In this document: one piece after another, positions 1 to 8,502 of the stretch
Layout: every line of letters begins with the position of its first letter
Position numbering within the stretch: the stretch's first letter is position 1
From: Thalassoroseus pseudoceratinae
Lineage (GTDB): Bacteria > Planctomycetota > Planctomycetia > Planctomycetales > Planctomycetaceae
Assembly (NCBI RefSeq): GCF_011634775.1
Contig: NZ_JAALXT010000005.1
Coordinates: 372,001-436,000 of the forward strand
Reading direction: 5' to 3'
DNA: 64,000 nt
Translations under genes and position numbers: made by a program
Notes under the pieces: model-generated
What the model saw: the letters and a program-made list of their open reading frames with translations, nothing else
What the model was told of the DNA's origin: nothing
Databases searched by the model: none

Positions 1-843
1 ATCCGTCAAACCGGATGCCGCGAGATATGCCTGAAGGAATCGCAACCGGACTCCATGCGTGAGTTCGATCGAGGTCTCCGCCCCGACAACGAACCGGGCC
101 AAATTTCGGAGTCGTGCCCACAACGGAACCCGCCACCATTCGGAAACGCCATCCAGGTCGATCACGGCAGATTGCAACCGACCGGCTCGCGGAATGACCA
201 TCACATTGCCGGCTTTCAAATCCCGATGGCTGAACCCGGCGGCGTGCAAACGGCCGATGAGTTGCCCCAAAATTTCCGCCGCCTCGCAGAGTTGGCGAGC
301 ACGGTCACGGGGGGCGAGTTTCTTCAATCGATCCCCAAGTTGTGTGATGTTCTCGCCACCAACGATCCATTCAGTCACGATGTAAGATGGTTGATCAGGC
401 CGATACCATCGCGGAGTCACCACGGCCAACGGACGAGCCGTCGGAATATCGGCGGCAAGCAGCTTTCTCCCCATCCGCCAAGATCGCAGTGTCCGATTCC
501 CCCGCAAAACGGCGGTCAGGACCTTCACGAATGTCCGACGGTGAACCTGTTTATACGCAACCGACACCATCCGGGAACCGAATGGCATGTCGGCACGTAC
601 GACAACCGCCGTCCGCCCGGCTTTGATAATGTCCCGTGTTTGGGCTCGCAACGGCAATTCTGGACAGTCGATCAGCCGAATCAGCACGTCACGCGGCAGA
701 TCCGCCGATGCCCGTCCAACGCCCCGACTCCGCCGCAGATGCACGATCTCGTCGGAGGAACTGCTCGACCCGAGCGGGATCAAACGTCGTAACCTCGAGC
801 GTCTTAAGAACTTGAGACTTGTGGGTCCCCAAGGTGTGGTCAT
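1..843 (-). CDS. WaaP/Kdo-kinase-like lipopolysaccharide kinase, 3' end cut by the window
   Basis: The minus-strand frame is open for 281 codons with no stop before the window edge, so the C-terminus is missing. The protein reads as a small protein-kinase-like fold of the lipopolysaccharide kinase (Kdo/WaaP) family: a conserved catalytic loop HRDLKAGNVMV is followed about 15 residues later by VIDLDGV, the metal-binding Asp motif. A lysine candidate for ATP binding lies in VAYKQVHRRTFVK. Known members phosphorylate Kdo or heptose of the lipid A inner core at the cytoplasmic face of the inner membrane. The ATG at 841-843 was chosen; no clear Shine-Dalgarno precedes it and the frame stays open a little upstream. 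A Kdo transferase gene lies elsewhere in the window (36581-37891), which fits Kdo chemistry. Substrate is inference. Confidence 0.8.
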   Translation of the reverse strand, partial: MTTPWGPTSLKFLRRSRLRRLIPLGSSSSSDEIVHLRRSRGVGRASADLPRDVLIRLIDCPELPLRAQTRDIIKAGRTAVVVRADMPFGSRMVSVAYKQVHRRTFVKVLTAVLRGNRTLRSWRMGRKLLAADIPTARPLAVVTPRWYRPDQPSYIVTEWIVGGENITQLGDRLKKLAPRDRARQLCEAAEILGQLIGRLHAAGFSHRDLKAGNVMVIPRAGRLQSAVIDLDGVSEWWRVPLWARLRNLARFVVGAETSIELTHGVRLRFLQAYLAASGLTD

Positions 844-1030
844 AAAGTTTGTCTCGCGCTTTTCAGCGATAATTGGTGATTCCCCCTGATGGAACCCGTT
901 GATTTTACGAATGTTTCCCAAACGGCCCACCCCAGTTTCCAGAATGCCATGATCTGCCGACAATCCCACAAGATGGGGTAGAATCAGATGCATTCCCCCC
1001 GTAGGATTGGGGGTTCCCTAATTTATTTAG

Positions 1031-1861
1031 ATGTCCTTTGCTAGCGAGATTATCAATATGTCGGAAGGTTCGGTTGCAGTTTCCACACCGGATACGGAAA
1101 CAGTGGAAGCATCTGAGGAGGAGTTGATTTCCCGTGCTCAGATGGCGGTCAGCCAGTGCAATTGGGTTCTCGGCGAATGTGCGGCGGCTTGGACGCAGCG
1201 TTATGCTCGCGGTCGTACCGACGCCGATTTTGGTCAAATGGTCGGCTTGAGTAGTGATCAAATCTACCAGCGTCGTCGAGTTTGGGAGACATTTGGCGAT
1301 GTCTACCAAAACTATTCGCAGTTGAAATGGTCGCACTTTTACGTCTCGCTCAACTGGGATGATGCCCCGGAGTGTCTGCAATGGGCCATCGAAAACGAGG
1401 CGACCGTTGCCGAAATGAAGGCTTGGCGACGGGCACTGCGTGGGGAAGATTTGACGCAGGAACCGCCACTCGATTCCTTCGCGGGTGATCCGGCGGCCAG
1501 TAAGATGGTCGAGGAATCCCGACCGATCCAAGCACCAGAAGGTTTTGACGCAAACGGTTCCGGTGGCTCGGTTTCCGAACGGGACCAAGACTCCGACCAG
1601 CTCGATGCGGCCTACGCTCCGTACCGAAAAGATGCCGGTTCCCCGGGTGAGTCCGAAGAGGACTCCGGCCCGAAAAACTCTGCTGAGAACATTTCGAGTG
1701 ATCAAATGCTTAAACGCATGACCCGTGCGATCGAGCGGGTTGTGTCCGCACTCACGGATCATCGGTTGGACGAAATGGCGGAACTCCCCGAATCACTCCG
1801 GGGCCCATTCATTGATGCCGTCATCGACTTGCAAGACCGGGCCAAACGATTGGGTTTGTAG
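1031..1861 (+). CDS. Conserved planctomycete hypothetical protein with helical DNA-binding-like N-terminus
   Basis: I do not recognise a named family. The 276-residue product has an acidic leader, then a helical segment (about residues 30-130) rich in Trp and Arg: CNWVLGECAAAWTQRYARG, then a segment on the pattern FGQMVGLSSDQIYQRRRVW, which looks like a helix-turn-helix-type element, then LKWSHFYVSLNWDDAPECL and ATVAEMKAWRRAL. The middle (about 145-220) is low-complexity and acidic; the C-terminus is a short helical tail. A transcription or plasmid-partition-like role (KorB/DUF3102-like helices) is only a guess. Start choice is uncertain: ATG at 1031, or ATG at 1058 (MSEGSVAV). A long antisense frame over it is a shadow. 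It converges with the FAD dehydrogenase, 48 bases away. Confidence 0.75.
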   Translation: MSFASEIINMSEGSVAVSTPDTETVEASEEELISRAQMAVSQCNWVLGECAAAWTQRYARGRTDADFGQMVGLSSDQIYQRRRVWETFGDVYQNYSQLKWSHFYVSLNWDDAPECLQWAIENEATVAEMKAWRRALRGEDLTQEPPLDSFAGDPAASKMVEESRPIQAPEGFDANGSGGSVSERDQDSDQLDAAYAPYRKDAGSPGESEEDSGPKNSAENISSDQMLKRMTRAIERVVSALTDHRLDEMAELPESLRGPFIDAVIDLQDRAKRLGL

Positions 1862-1909
1862 AAATCGGTCTTCCGAGATTTCTCGCATGCCATGGCCGGT
1901 CAGGATGGG

Positions 1910-3517
1910 TCACGCCGGAGTTTCCACCGGTTGAAAACGGGCGACGAGTTCGCGGGCGGTGCGTAATCCATCGACAGCGGCGGTGACAATTCCGCCTGCG
2001 TAACCGGCTCCTTCGCCGATCGGGTACAAACCGCCGATTCCGGGACATTCGCGGGTTTGGCGGTCCCGATCGATTCGCACCGGCGAACTTCCCCGCATTT
2101 CCGGTCCAACGAGATTCGCCCCTCGCAGAAAATCGCCCCGCCATTTGCGATCCATCACCGGCAATCCCTTGCGGATCGCGGTGGAAATCACGTCCGGCAG
2201 GACCTCGTTGAGATTCGTCGGAACCAATCCACGTTCATAAGATGACTTGGGTTGAAAGTTCGAAGTCGGGCTCTTGCCTGCGATGAAATCCTGAGCGGAT
2301 TGAATCGGACAGAGATAATCGCCCCGTCCGATTCGGTACGCCATCGCCTCGAACTTCCGTTGTACTTCGACTCCCGCGAGTGGGTGGTCGCTGCCGAAAT
2401 CGCTGGGCTCCAACGTCACCACCAAACCGCTGTTCGCGTACGGCGTATCGTGACGGCTGTTACTCATCCCGTTGGTGCAGAACATGTTCGGTTCACTAAC
2501 GCTGGGAATCACGATTCCACCGGCACACATACAGAACGTGTACAAATCCCGTTGGCCCTTGGCGACTAACGTGTAATCCGCCGCCCCGAGGATTTCCTGA
2601 TACTCCTCGCGGCCGTATTTGTGTTGATTGACGATTTCCTGTGGTTGTTCGATCCGCAGACCAAGTTGAAACGGTTTCCGCTCCATGGGAACGCCCACTT
2701 GATGCAACATTTCGTAAGTATCGCGAGCACTGTGTCCGATGGCCAGAATGACGTGCTTCGTGCGAATCTCCCCGGATGACGTGCCCACCCCCACCACTTG
2801 GCCGTCTTCGATGAGTAGCGATTCCATCCGGCAACCAAACCGGTATTCCCCGCCGAACGCTTCGATCTTCCGCCGAAAATTGCGGCAGATCATCGGAAGT
2901 TTGTTGCTGCCGAGATGGGCACGGTTTTCGTAGACCAACGACTCCCGACCGCCGCACTCGACAAACCGATCGAGCACCCAATCGACATCCGGCCCAGTGA
3001 TACGGCAGGTCAGTTTGCCGTCGCTAAAGCACCCCGCACCGCCTTCACCGAATAGGTAGTTATTCTCGTTTTCGAATTCACCACCGCGATCGAACCGCCG
3101 AATCGCCGGCACCCGCTCCTTGACGGGTTCACCACGCTCCAAGAGCAACGGACGATATCCCCGCTTCGCCAAATAGTAACCGGCTAGCAGTCCCGCCGGT
3201 CCCGTGCCGACAATCACAGGACGATCGTCCATTGACTCCGGTCCGGGATCAGGGTCGTTGAACGGCACTGCCTTGTAGGGCATCACGCCGTCGAGATGTT
3301 CGAAACGGCTGAGGGAAATCGAGGAATCGGCCAGTTCGACGGCGGTCGAATACACGAATTCCAAATCGTGACGGGACCGGGCATCGAGACTTTTCCGCAG
3401 AATCGTCCAGCGGCCCAAGTCCGACACCGGCATTCCGAGACGGTCGGCGATATGATCGGTCAACGTGGATTCGGTTGCCTCGACGGGCAACCGCAAATTG
3501 GTCACTTTCAACGGCAT
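1910..3517 (-). CDS. FAD-dependent dehydrogenase, COG2509-type
   Basis: The 535-residue protein has a dinucleotide-binding motif VIVGTGPAGLLAGYYLAKRG near residue 100, preceded by an N-terminal alpha/beta domain of about 80 residues. It then has the signature GEGGAGCFSDGKLTCR typical of uncharacterised FAD-dependent dehydrogenases (COG2509), a second FAD contact ILAIGHSARDTYEML, and a C-terminal GLYPIGEGAGYAGGIVTAAVDG that closes the flavin site. Length matches the family. It is cytoplasmic; the physiological substrate is not known for this family. The gene is monocistronic, convergent with the gene at 1031-1861 and divergent from the ABC ATPase, whose ATG lies 32 bases away, so their promoters must overlap each other's 5' ends. 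Confidence 0.9.
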   Translation of the reverse strand: MPLKVTNLRLPVEATESTLTDHIADRLGMPVSDLGRWTILRKSLDARSRHDLEFVYSTAVELADSSISLSRFEHLDGVMPYKAVPFNDPDPGPESMDDRPVIVGTGPAGLLAGYYLAKRGYRPLLLERGEPVKERVPAIRRFDRGGEFENENNYLFGEGGAGCFSDGKLTCRITGPDVDWVLDRFVECGGRESLVYENRAHLGSNKLPMICRNFRRKIEAFGGEYRFGCRMESLLIEDGQVVGVGTSSGEIRTKHVILAIGHSARDTYEMLHQVGVPMERKPFQLGLRIEQPQEIVNQHKYGREEYQEILGAADYTLVAKGQRDLYTFCMCAGGIVIPSVSEPNMFCTNGMSNSRHDTPYANSGLVVTLEPSDFGSDHPLAGVEVQRKFEAMAYRIGRGDYLCPIQSAQDFIAGKSPTSNFQPKSSYERGLVPTNLNEVLPDVISTAIRKGLPVMDRKWRGDFLRGANLVGPEMRGSSPVRIDRDRQTRECPGIGGLYPIGEGAGYAGGIVTAAVDGLRTARELVARFQPVETPA

Positions 3518-3549
3518 GGATCAAGCACCGCGGATTGGCAAGCAAAAAG

Positions 3550-4647
3550 ATGGCTTCGGTAACATTCGAGAATCTCTCCAAAACTTTTACGGGCCAGACG
3601 CCCGCCGTCAACGATGTTTCGCTGGAAATCGCCGATGGTGAGTTTTTAGTGCTCGTCGGACCGAGCGGATGCGGGAAATCCACGTTGTTGCGGATGATCG
3701 CCGGATTGGAAACGCCATCCGCCGGAACAATTCGAATTGGCGATCGCATCGTCAATGATGTTCCGCCCAAGGATCGCAACTTGGCGATGGTCTTTCAAAA
3801 CTACGCATTGTATCCCCACATGAGCGTTCGGCAGAATCTGGGCTTCGGTTTGAAACTCCAGAAAGTCCCCAAAACCGAAATTCGCTCGCGGACCGATGAC
3901 GTCGCGAAGCTGCTGCAAATCACAGATCTCCTCGACCGCAAACCCGGTCAAATCTCTGGCGGACAACGGCAACGGGTCGCGGTTGGACGAGCGATCATGC
4001 GACAACCGGCAGTGTTCCTGTTTGATGAACCACTTTCGAATCTCGATGCAAGCTTGCGTGGGGAGATGCGGCGGGAATTGGCAGCACTCCATCGGCGTTT
4101 GCAGACCACGATGATTTACGTCACGCACGACCAAGTCGAAGCGATGACGCTGGGCGATCGGATCGTGGTGATGAAAGGCGGTATCGTACAGCAGGTCGGT
4201 CCGCCGTTGGCACTTTACCATCATCCAGTGAACCGATTCGTCGCAGGTTTCCTCGGTTCACCGCCAATGAATCTGATTGAAGGCACTTTGGATTCGAAAG
4301 CGGACACGCCCACCTTCCGTTTCGGTTCGCAGTCGGTCCCGATTCCCGAATCGGTGGCCACAACCCTCAATCACACGGACGCACCCCTCACACTGGGCGT
4401 GCGGCCCGAACATCTCCGACTACAGCCAAATGCTAGTACAAATAACGTTGTCCGAATGGCCGGTGTGGTCGAAGAAATCCAACCGCTCGGCAGCGAAAGC
4501 TTGGTTCATGTGCTGATTGAAAACCAATCATGGATCGCGAAAGTGCCTTCCACCGATTTGACGATCGGAGCATCGACAAATTGTGAAGTTTCGGCAGATC
4601 ACATCACATGGTTCGACACCAGTGGCATCGCGTTGCCAAACCGGTGA
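3550..4647 (+). CDS. Orphan ABC transporter ATP-binding protein, MalK/UgpC type
   Basis: The product (365 residues from ATG 3550) is a sugar-importer-type ATPase. Walker A is GPSGCGKST, the Q-loop region reads MVFQNYALYPHMSV, the ABC signature SGGQRQRVAVGRAI, Walker B VFLFDEPLSNLDA, and the switch His lies in YVTHDQVEAMTLGDR. A C-terminal regulatory region of about 130 residues fits the OB/TOBE fold of MalK, UgpC and MsmK. The frame extends upstream to 3475, but that part overlaps the divergent FAD gene and is not family-like. No permease or binding-protein gene lies nearby, so it may serve several transporters assembled elsewhere, as MsmK does; that is inference. Confidence 0.92.
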   Translation: MASVTFENLSKTFTGQTPAVNDVSLEIADGEFLVLVGPSGCGKSTLLRMIAGLETPSAGTIRIGDRIVNDVPPKDRNLAMVFQNYALYPHMSVRQNLGFGLKLQKVPKTEIRSRTDDVAKLLQITDLLDRKPGQISGGQRQRVAVGRAIMRQPAVFLFDEPLSNLDASLRGEMRRELAALHRRLQTTMIYVTHDQVEAMTLGDRIVVMKGGIVQQVGPPLALYHHPVNRFVAGFLGSPPMNLIEGTLDSKADTPTFRFGSQSVPIPESVATTLNHTDAPLTLGVRPEHLRLQPNASTNNVVRMAGVVEEIQPLGSESLVHVLIENQSWIAKVPSTDLTIGASTNCEVSADHITWFDTSGIALPNR

Positions 4648-4673
4648 CGATGCTCGTGGGAGTCGTGCAAACG

Positions 4674-4705
4674 AAAACACCCTCGACTTGGGCCAGCCGA
4701 GGGTG
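4674..4705 (-). terminator. Intrinsic terminator of the LEDRTLLSA gene
   Basis: Inverted repeat CACCCTCG (4678-4685) and CGAGGGTG (4698-4705) with a 12-base loop. Read on the minus strand it is followed by GTTTTCGTTT. It lies between two convergent genes, 23 bases after the stop of the minus-strand gene, and may also act on the ABC ATPase transcript. Confidence 0.65.
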
Positions 4706-4727
4706 AATGTTGTTGGACAAGGTCGGT

Positions 4728-7700
4728 TTATCCGAAGATGCCGGCAATGTCATCGGTGAAGGAAAGCCGATTGTTGCCGGTCAATGGGTCCCAGAAGAAC
4801 AGCGAGTTGGCAAACGCCAGATCGGGGCTGCTGAACAACGGTGTCACGACGCTGAAGTCTGATCCATTGATTTGCGTGGGATCAACGAGGGAATCGAGGA
4901 TCGAGAACCCATCGGTCGAGTCGCCTCGGAGAAGTCGATTCGCTCCGCTTGCTGCATCGAACGCAAACAAGTCGTCGATGCCGTCCGCATTGAAATCACT
5001 GACAGTCAGGTTAGCTCCGAGTCCGCCATTGATCGCCGTCGAGGCCACGAATTCGGTGAGGATATCGCCCACGGAAGTCAATCCGGTTTCGGTAACCGTT
5101 TGCAGATTGACCAACCGATTCTGACCGGTATCGGAATTGACGAACAGCAGTTGTTCCAACACTTGGCCTTGGAATTGGCCGACATGCACGTCGGTAAAGT
5201 CGTTGCCGTTAATGGCAGCGGTCGGAACGAAATCAGTCTGCAGGGACGCGACACTCGTCACCGCATCGGCCGCGGAGAAGCTCAGGTTTGCCAACCGGTT
5301 CTGTCCCGTCTGTGGATTCCAGAAGAAGAGGTCATCGGCCCCGAGACCATTGAGGTCGCCGGACACCACCTCGACGAAATCATCGCCATTGATGGCAGCC
5401 GGAGCCACGACATTGGTTTCGAATGTTGTCGACAGTTCGGAGTTGGCATCGAGCGTAAGACGCACAATACGGTTCCGCCCGGTCGTGGATGACCAGAAGA
5501 ACAAGTCATCTCCACCGGCTCCATCGAAGTTTCCAATCGTGCTGCTGGTGAAATCATTACCGTTGACGACCGTGGGGTCGATGGCGTTCGTCACCATGCT
5601 GCCATCACCGAGAAGAATGCGGTTGGCACCGGACTCGGGATTCCAGAACAACAAGTCATCCGCCCCGCGTCCGATTCCATCAAAGTTACCGCTGATGACT
5701 TCGGAGAAACTGCCGTTGATCGCAGTTGGTTCAATCAACGAATCGACCAACCCCGACAGCGGCAGACTTGAAGCGGTATCGGTCAGGCTGGAAAGTTGAC
5801 TGACCAGGAACAACAACCCGGCTGGACCGTTCGAATTCAGTAAGTTCGCAACATTGTAGACGAGATTCCCAAGGATTTGCCCTTCGCCGGTTTCCGCCAA
5901 CAGTTCGGCGTCGATATCGCTCGTGGTGATCTCCAAACCGAGCAAGTCGACGAAGACCGGCGGGCTGTCGTCCTGAGACGCAATCAGAAGATCGAGCACT
6001 GAAACGGTCGAACCCGGTTCCGCTGCGATCAAGTTCGGTAACGAGAGGGTTTCAAACACGCCGGACAGTACCGACTCCAGACCTCCGGTCGGCAACTCGA
6101 TGCTGGAGGCATTGAGCACTCCGACCACCTGAGCCAGCACTTCGTTCAAGTTGCCGCTGAGTTCGCTGAGTTCTTCCGGCGTGGCGTCGAGTGTGTTCAG
6201 CACGCCGGTCAGGACGTTACCCAACAGAGCCCCATCCCCGCTGACCGCATCCGCGTTGACCGTGATCGGCTCGGTTTGCAGAAGCAGCCCCAACAAATCG
6301 AGATCGATCGCCGGCACCGTCAAACTGACAATGCGGTCTTCGTTGAACATCGTCGGCGGCACGGTCGCGGGATCGATGCCGGGAAGTTGAGTGGTGAGGT
6401 CTTCCAGCAGTTCATCGAGTCGCATGTTGATGAACTCCAGATCGAGTTCATCGGGAAGCGGCGGATTAAAGACGTCGGACACAGCCGTCAACACATTCCC
6501 GAGCAACAACCCTTGCCCCGCCTGTGCGGACACGGTCAGAGTGATCGGGCTGGTTTCCACCAAGACGCCGAGCAAATCCAGTTCGATCGGTGCGACCATC
6601 ACTTCCAAGACCGGCGTGGTTTCCACATTCGCGGTGTCCAATGCCCCTTCCGTGATTCCGTCCACATTCAGATTCGTCGAGTTCACAATGGTCACGACGG
6701 TTCGCAGAATGTTGTTGACGGCGTTGTTGATGTTCTCGGTATCAATCAACGTGGAAAGCCCAGTCAGCGCGTTGCCGAGCAAGTTGCCTTCGCCTTGCTG
6801 AGCCGATGCCGTCACGGTAATGGGGCTGGTTGCCACCGTGACGCCGAGCAGGTTCACATCCAACGGAGGCAATTGAAGGTCCAACAACGGCGTGGTCGCA
6901 GTGCTCGTTGTTGTCGACGTGGTAGATTCTTCCAGCGGTTCGGTGATCGTCTCGCTACCGGACGCCAAGTCCGTCACTAGGAAGATCAAGCTCGCCGGTC
7001 CGCTGGGGTTCAGTAGATTCGCCACATTGTAGAGCAGGTTCCCGAGGACTTGTCCTTCCCCGGTTTCAGCGGTCAGTCTGGCGTCGATATCCGTCGTCGT
7101 GATTTCCAAGCCGAGCACGTCGACCATCACCGGTGGTGTGTCATCCTGGGAAGCGATCACAAGATCAAGAATCGTCGTCGAACTGCCCTCTTGCGGAGCA
7201 ATCAGTTCCGGCAACGCCAGCGTTTGCAGCGGTTCGGTCAACGGGTCCAATGCATCGGATGGCAACGTCAGGGTCGAGGCGTTCAACACACCGACAACCT
7301 TCGCCAACACATCGTTCAAGTTCCCGCTCAGTTCGCTGAGTTCATCGGGGGTGGCATCGAGTGTGTTCAACACAGTTGTCAGCACATTCCCCAGTAGCAA
7401 CCCATCGCCCGTTTCCGCGGTCGCATCGACGGTAATCGCATCGGTTTCGAGGTTCAAACCGAGTAGATTCAGATCGATAGCGGGAACGGTCAGGCTGAGA
7501 ATCTCGCCGTCTTTGAGCATCGGATCCGGAGTGTCGGCGGAACTAATGTCGGGAATTTGCGAGTTCAAATCATCGAGCAGACCTTCCAACTGATCATTGA
7601 TGAAAGCTAAGTCGAGTTCATCCGGAATCGGTGGATTGAACAAGTCCGACAAGGCCGTGACGGCGTTGCCCAGAACCAGTCCATCGCCGGCATTCGCTGT

Positions 7701-8249
7701 GATGGTCAAGCTGATCGGGCTGGTGTGAACGATCGCGCCTAACACGTCGAGTTCCACCGGGGCGACCATCAGTTCCAACACGGGTGTCGAGCCGGTTTCA
7801 CCCGTCGAGAACACCCCGCTGCCAACGCCTTCCACTTCCAAATCGACACTGTTGACGAGTTCAACGACGGTTCCCAACACGTTGTTCAGAGCGTCGTTGA
7901 CTTCCTGCAAATTAACGATCGACGAAACCTGGTTCAGCAAGTTGCCGACCAACCGCCCATCACCGGATTCGGCAGACACCGTGATGGTGATTTCACTCGA
8001 CTGCACTTGCAGACCCAACAAATCCACATCGAGCGGGTCCAGATTGAGGGTCAACAACTCATCGCCCGATGTGTCGGCGATCGCGACCGGAGTGGTATCA
8101 GCGACGGCCACGGCCGTGTCTTCGGTTGCGATCGCCGAGGCCGAAAGGAGCGTGCGATCCTCTAAGAATTCCGCGACCTCGGCAAATTCAGTACAGGTTG
8201 CTTGCCGAACTCGGCGTTGATTTTCACGTTTTGAGCGTCGGTTCCACAT
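4728..8249 (-). CDS. Giant secreted repeat protein with N-terminal LEDRTLLSA motif
   Basis: The 1173-residue product starts at ATG 8247-8249 (MWNRRSKRENQRR), followed about 30 residues on by FLEDRTLLSA, a motif found near the N-terminus of many large exported planctomycete proteins and presumed to be part of an atypical export signal. The body is repetitive. Eight units of roughly 100 residues share the core LDLLGL-x-TSPITVTA-x-GxGxLLGNVL, ordered A-B-C-D-A'-B'-C'-D' with a block period near 1.17 kb of DNA. The C-terminal third (about 4740-5740) has six units of 40-50 residues on the pattern INGNDF...GNFDGxGxDDLFFW...TGxNRL, which resembles FG-GAP/VCBS propeller blades. Composition is acidic, rich in Leu, Thr and Ser, with almost no Cys. 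A surface or matrix role is likely; the exact function is unknown. Confidence 0.85.
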   Translation of the reverse strand: MWNRRSKRENQRRVRQATCTEFAEVAEFLEDRTLLSASAIATEDTAVAVADTTPVAIADTSGDELLTLNLDPLDVDLLGLQVQSSEITITVSAESGDGRLVGNLLNQVSSIVNLQEVNDALNNVLGTVVELVNSVDLEVEGVGSGVFSTGETGSTPVLELMVAPVELDVLGAIVHTSPISLTITANAGDGLVLGNAVTALSDLFNPPIPDELDLAFINDQLEGLLDDLNSQIPDISSADTPDPMLKDGEILSLTVPAIDLNLLGLNLETDAITVDATAETGDGLLLGNVLTTVLNTLDATPDELSELSGNLNDVLAKVVGVLNASTLTLPSDALDPLTEPLQTLALPELIAPQEGSSTTILDLVIASQDDTPPVMVDVLGLEITTTDIDARLTAETGEGQVLGNLLYNVANLLNPSGPASLIFLVTDLASGSETITEPLEESTTSTTTSTATTPLLDLQLPPLDVNLLGVTVATSPITVTASAQQGEGNLLGNALTGLSTLIDTENINNAVNNILRTVVTIVNSTNLNVDGITEGALDTANVETTPVLEVMVAPIELDLLGVLVETSPITLTVSAQAGQGLLLGNVLTAVSDVFNPPLPDELDLEFINMRLDELLEDLTTQLPGIDPATVPPTMFNEDRIVSLTVPAIDLDLLGLLLQTEPITVNADAVSGDGALLGNVLTGVLNTLDATPEELSELSGNLNEVLAQVVGVLNASSIELPTGGLESVLSGVFETLSLPNLIAAEPGSTVSVLDLLIASQDDSPPVFVDLLGLEITTSDIDAELLAETGEGQILGNLVYNVANLLNSNGPAGLLFLVSQLSSLTDTASSLPLSGLVDSLIEPTAINGSFSEVISGNFDGIGRGADDLLFWNPESGANRILLGDGSMVTNAIDPTVVNGNDFTSSTIGNFDGAGGDDLFFWSSTTGRNRIVRLTLDANSELSTTFETNVVAPAAINGDDFVEVVSGDLNGLGADDLFFWNPQTGQNRLANLSFSAADAVTSVASLQTDFVPTAAINGNDFTDVHVGQFQGQVLEQLLFVNSDTGQNRLVNLQTVTETGLTSVGDILTEFVASTAINGGLGANLTVSDFNADGIDDLFAFDAASGANRLLRGDSTDGFSILDSLVDPTQINGSDFSVVTPLFSSPDLAFANSLFFWDPLTGNNRLSFTDDIAGIFG

Positions 8250-8446
8250 AGAAATCGGCCCTGGTTTCAATTGGGAAATGGTCGGCATAGCGGCCAAATG
8301 TCGCCGCTATGATCTGGAATCATGTTTGAATGCATTGGGCGCAAAGCAAACACAGTGCCAGGACCAACTGAAACCAAGCCGGTGAGTTAATAGATAGGCA
8401 ATCTGGGGGGGCTTATGAACCCCGGCCTTTGACAGCAATCAAAGAC

Positions 8447-8487
8447 GCTGGTCGACCAAGCCTCTGTCTGGTCACAAATCGACCAGC
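8447..8487 (-). terminator. Possible terminator hairpin after the DUF1501 gene
   Basis: GCTGGTCGA (8447-8455) and TCGACCAGC (8479-8487) form a 9-bp inverted repeat with a 23-base loop, 16 bases after the stop of the minus-strand DUF1501 gene. There is no good T-run (GTCTTTG follows on the minus strand), so this may be a processing or rho-dependent end rather than a classical terminator. The rest of 8250-8502 shows nothing else I can support. Confidence 0.35.
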
Positions 8488-8502
8488 TGCCAGAAACGAC
8501 GG

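Noticed and set aside
905-1762. 285-codon open frame antisense to the hypothetical gene at 1031
   Set aside because: The plus-strand product has a protein-like pattern with acidic and helical segments; the antisense product is basic and shows no fold signals.
3475-3549. Upstream extension of the ABC ATPase start
   Set aside because: It overlaps the 5' end of the divergent FAD gene, and the family N-terminus begins at ATG 3550.
5750-8060. Repetitive DNA that might be a CRISPR array or satellite
   Set aside because: The repeats are about 300 bp, imperfect, in one reading frame and code for similar protein units. There are no short identical repeats with unique spacers.
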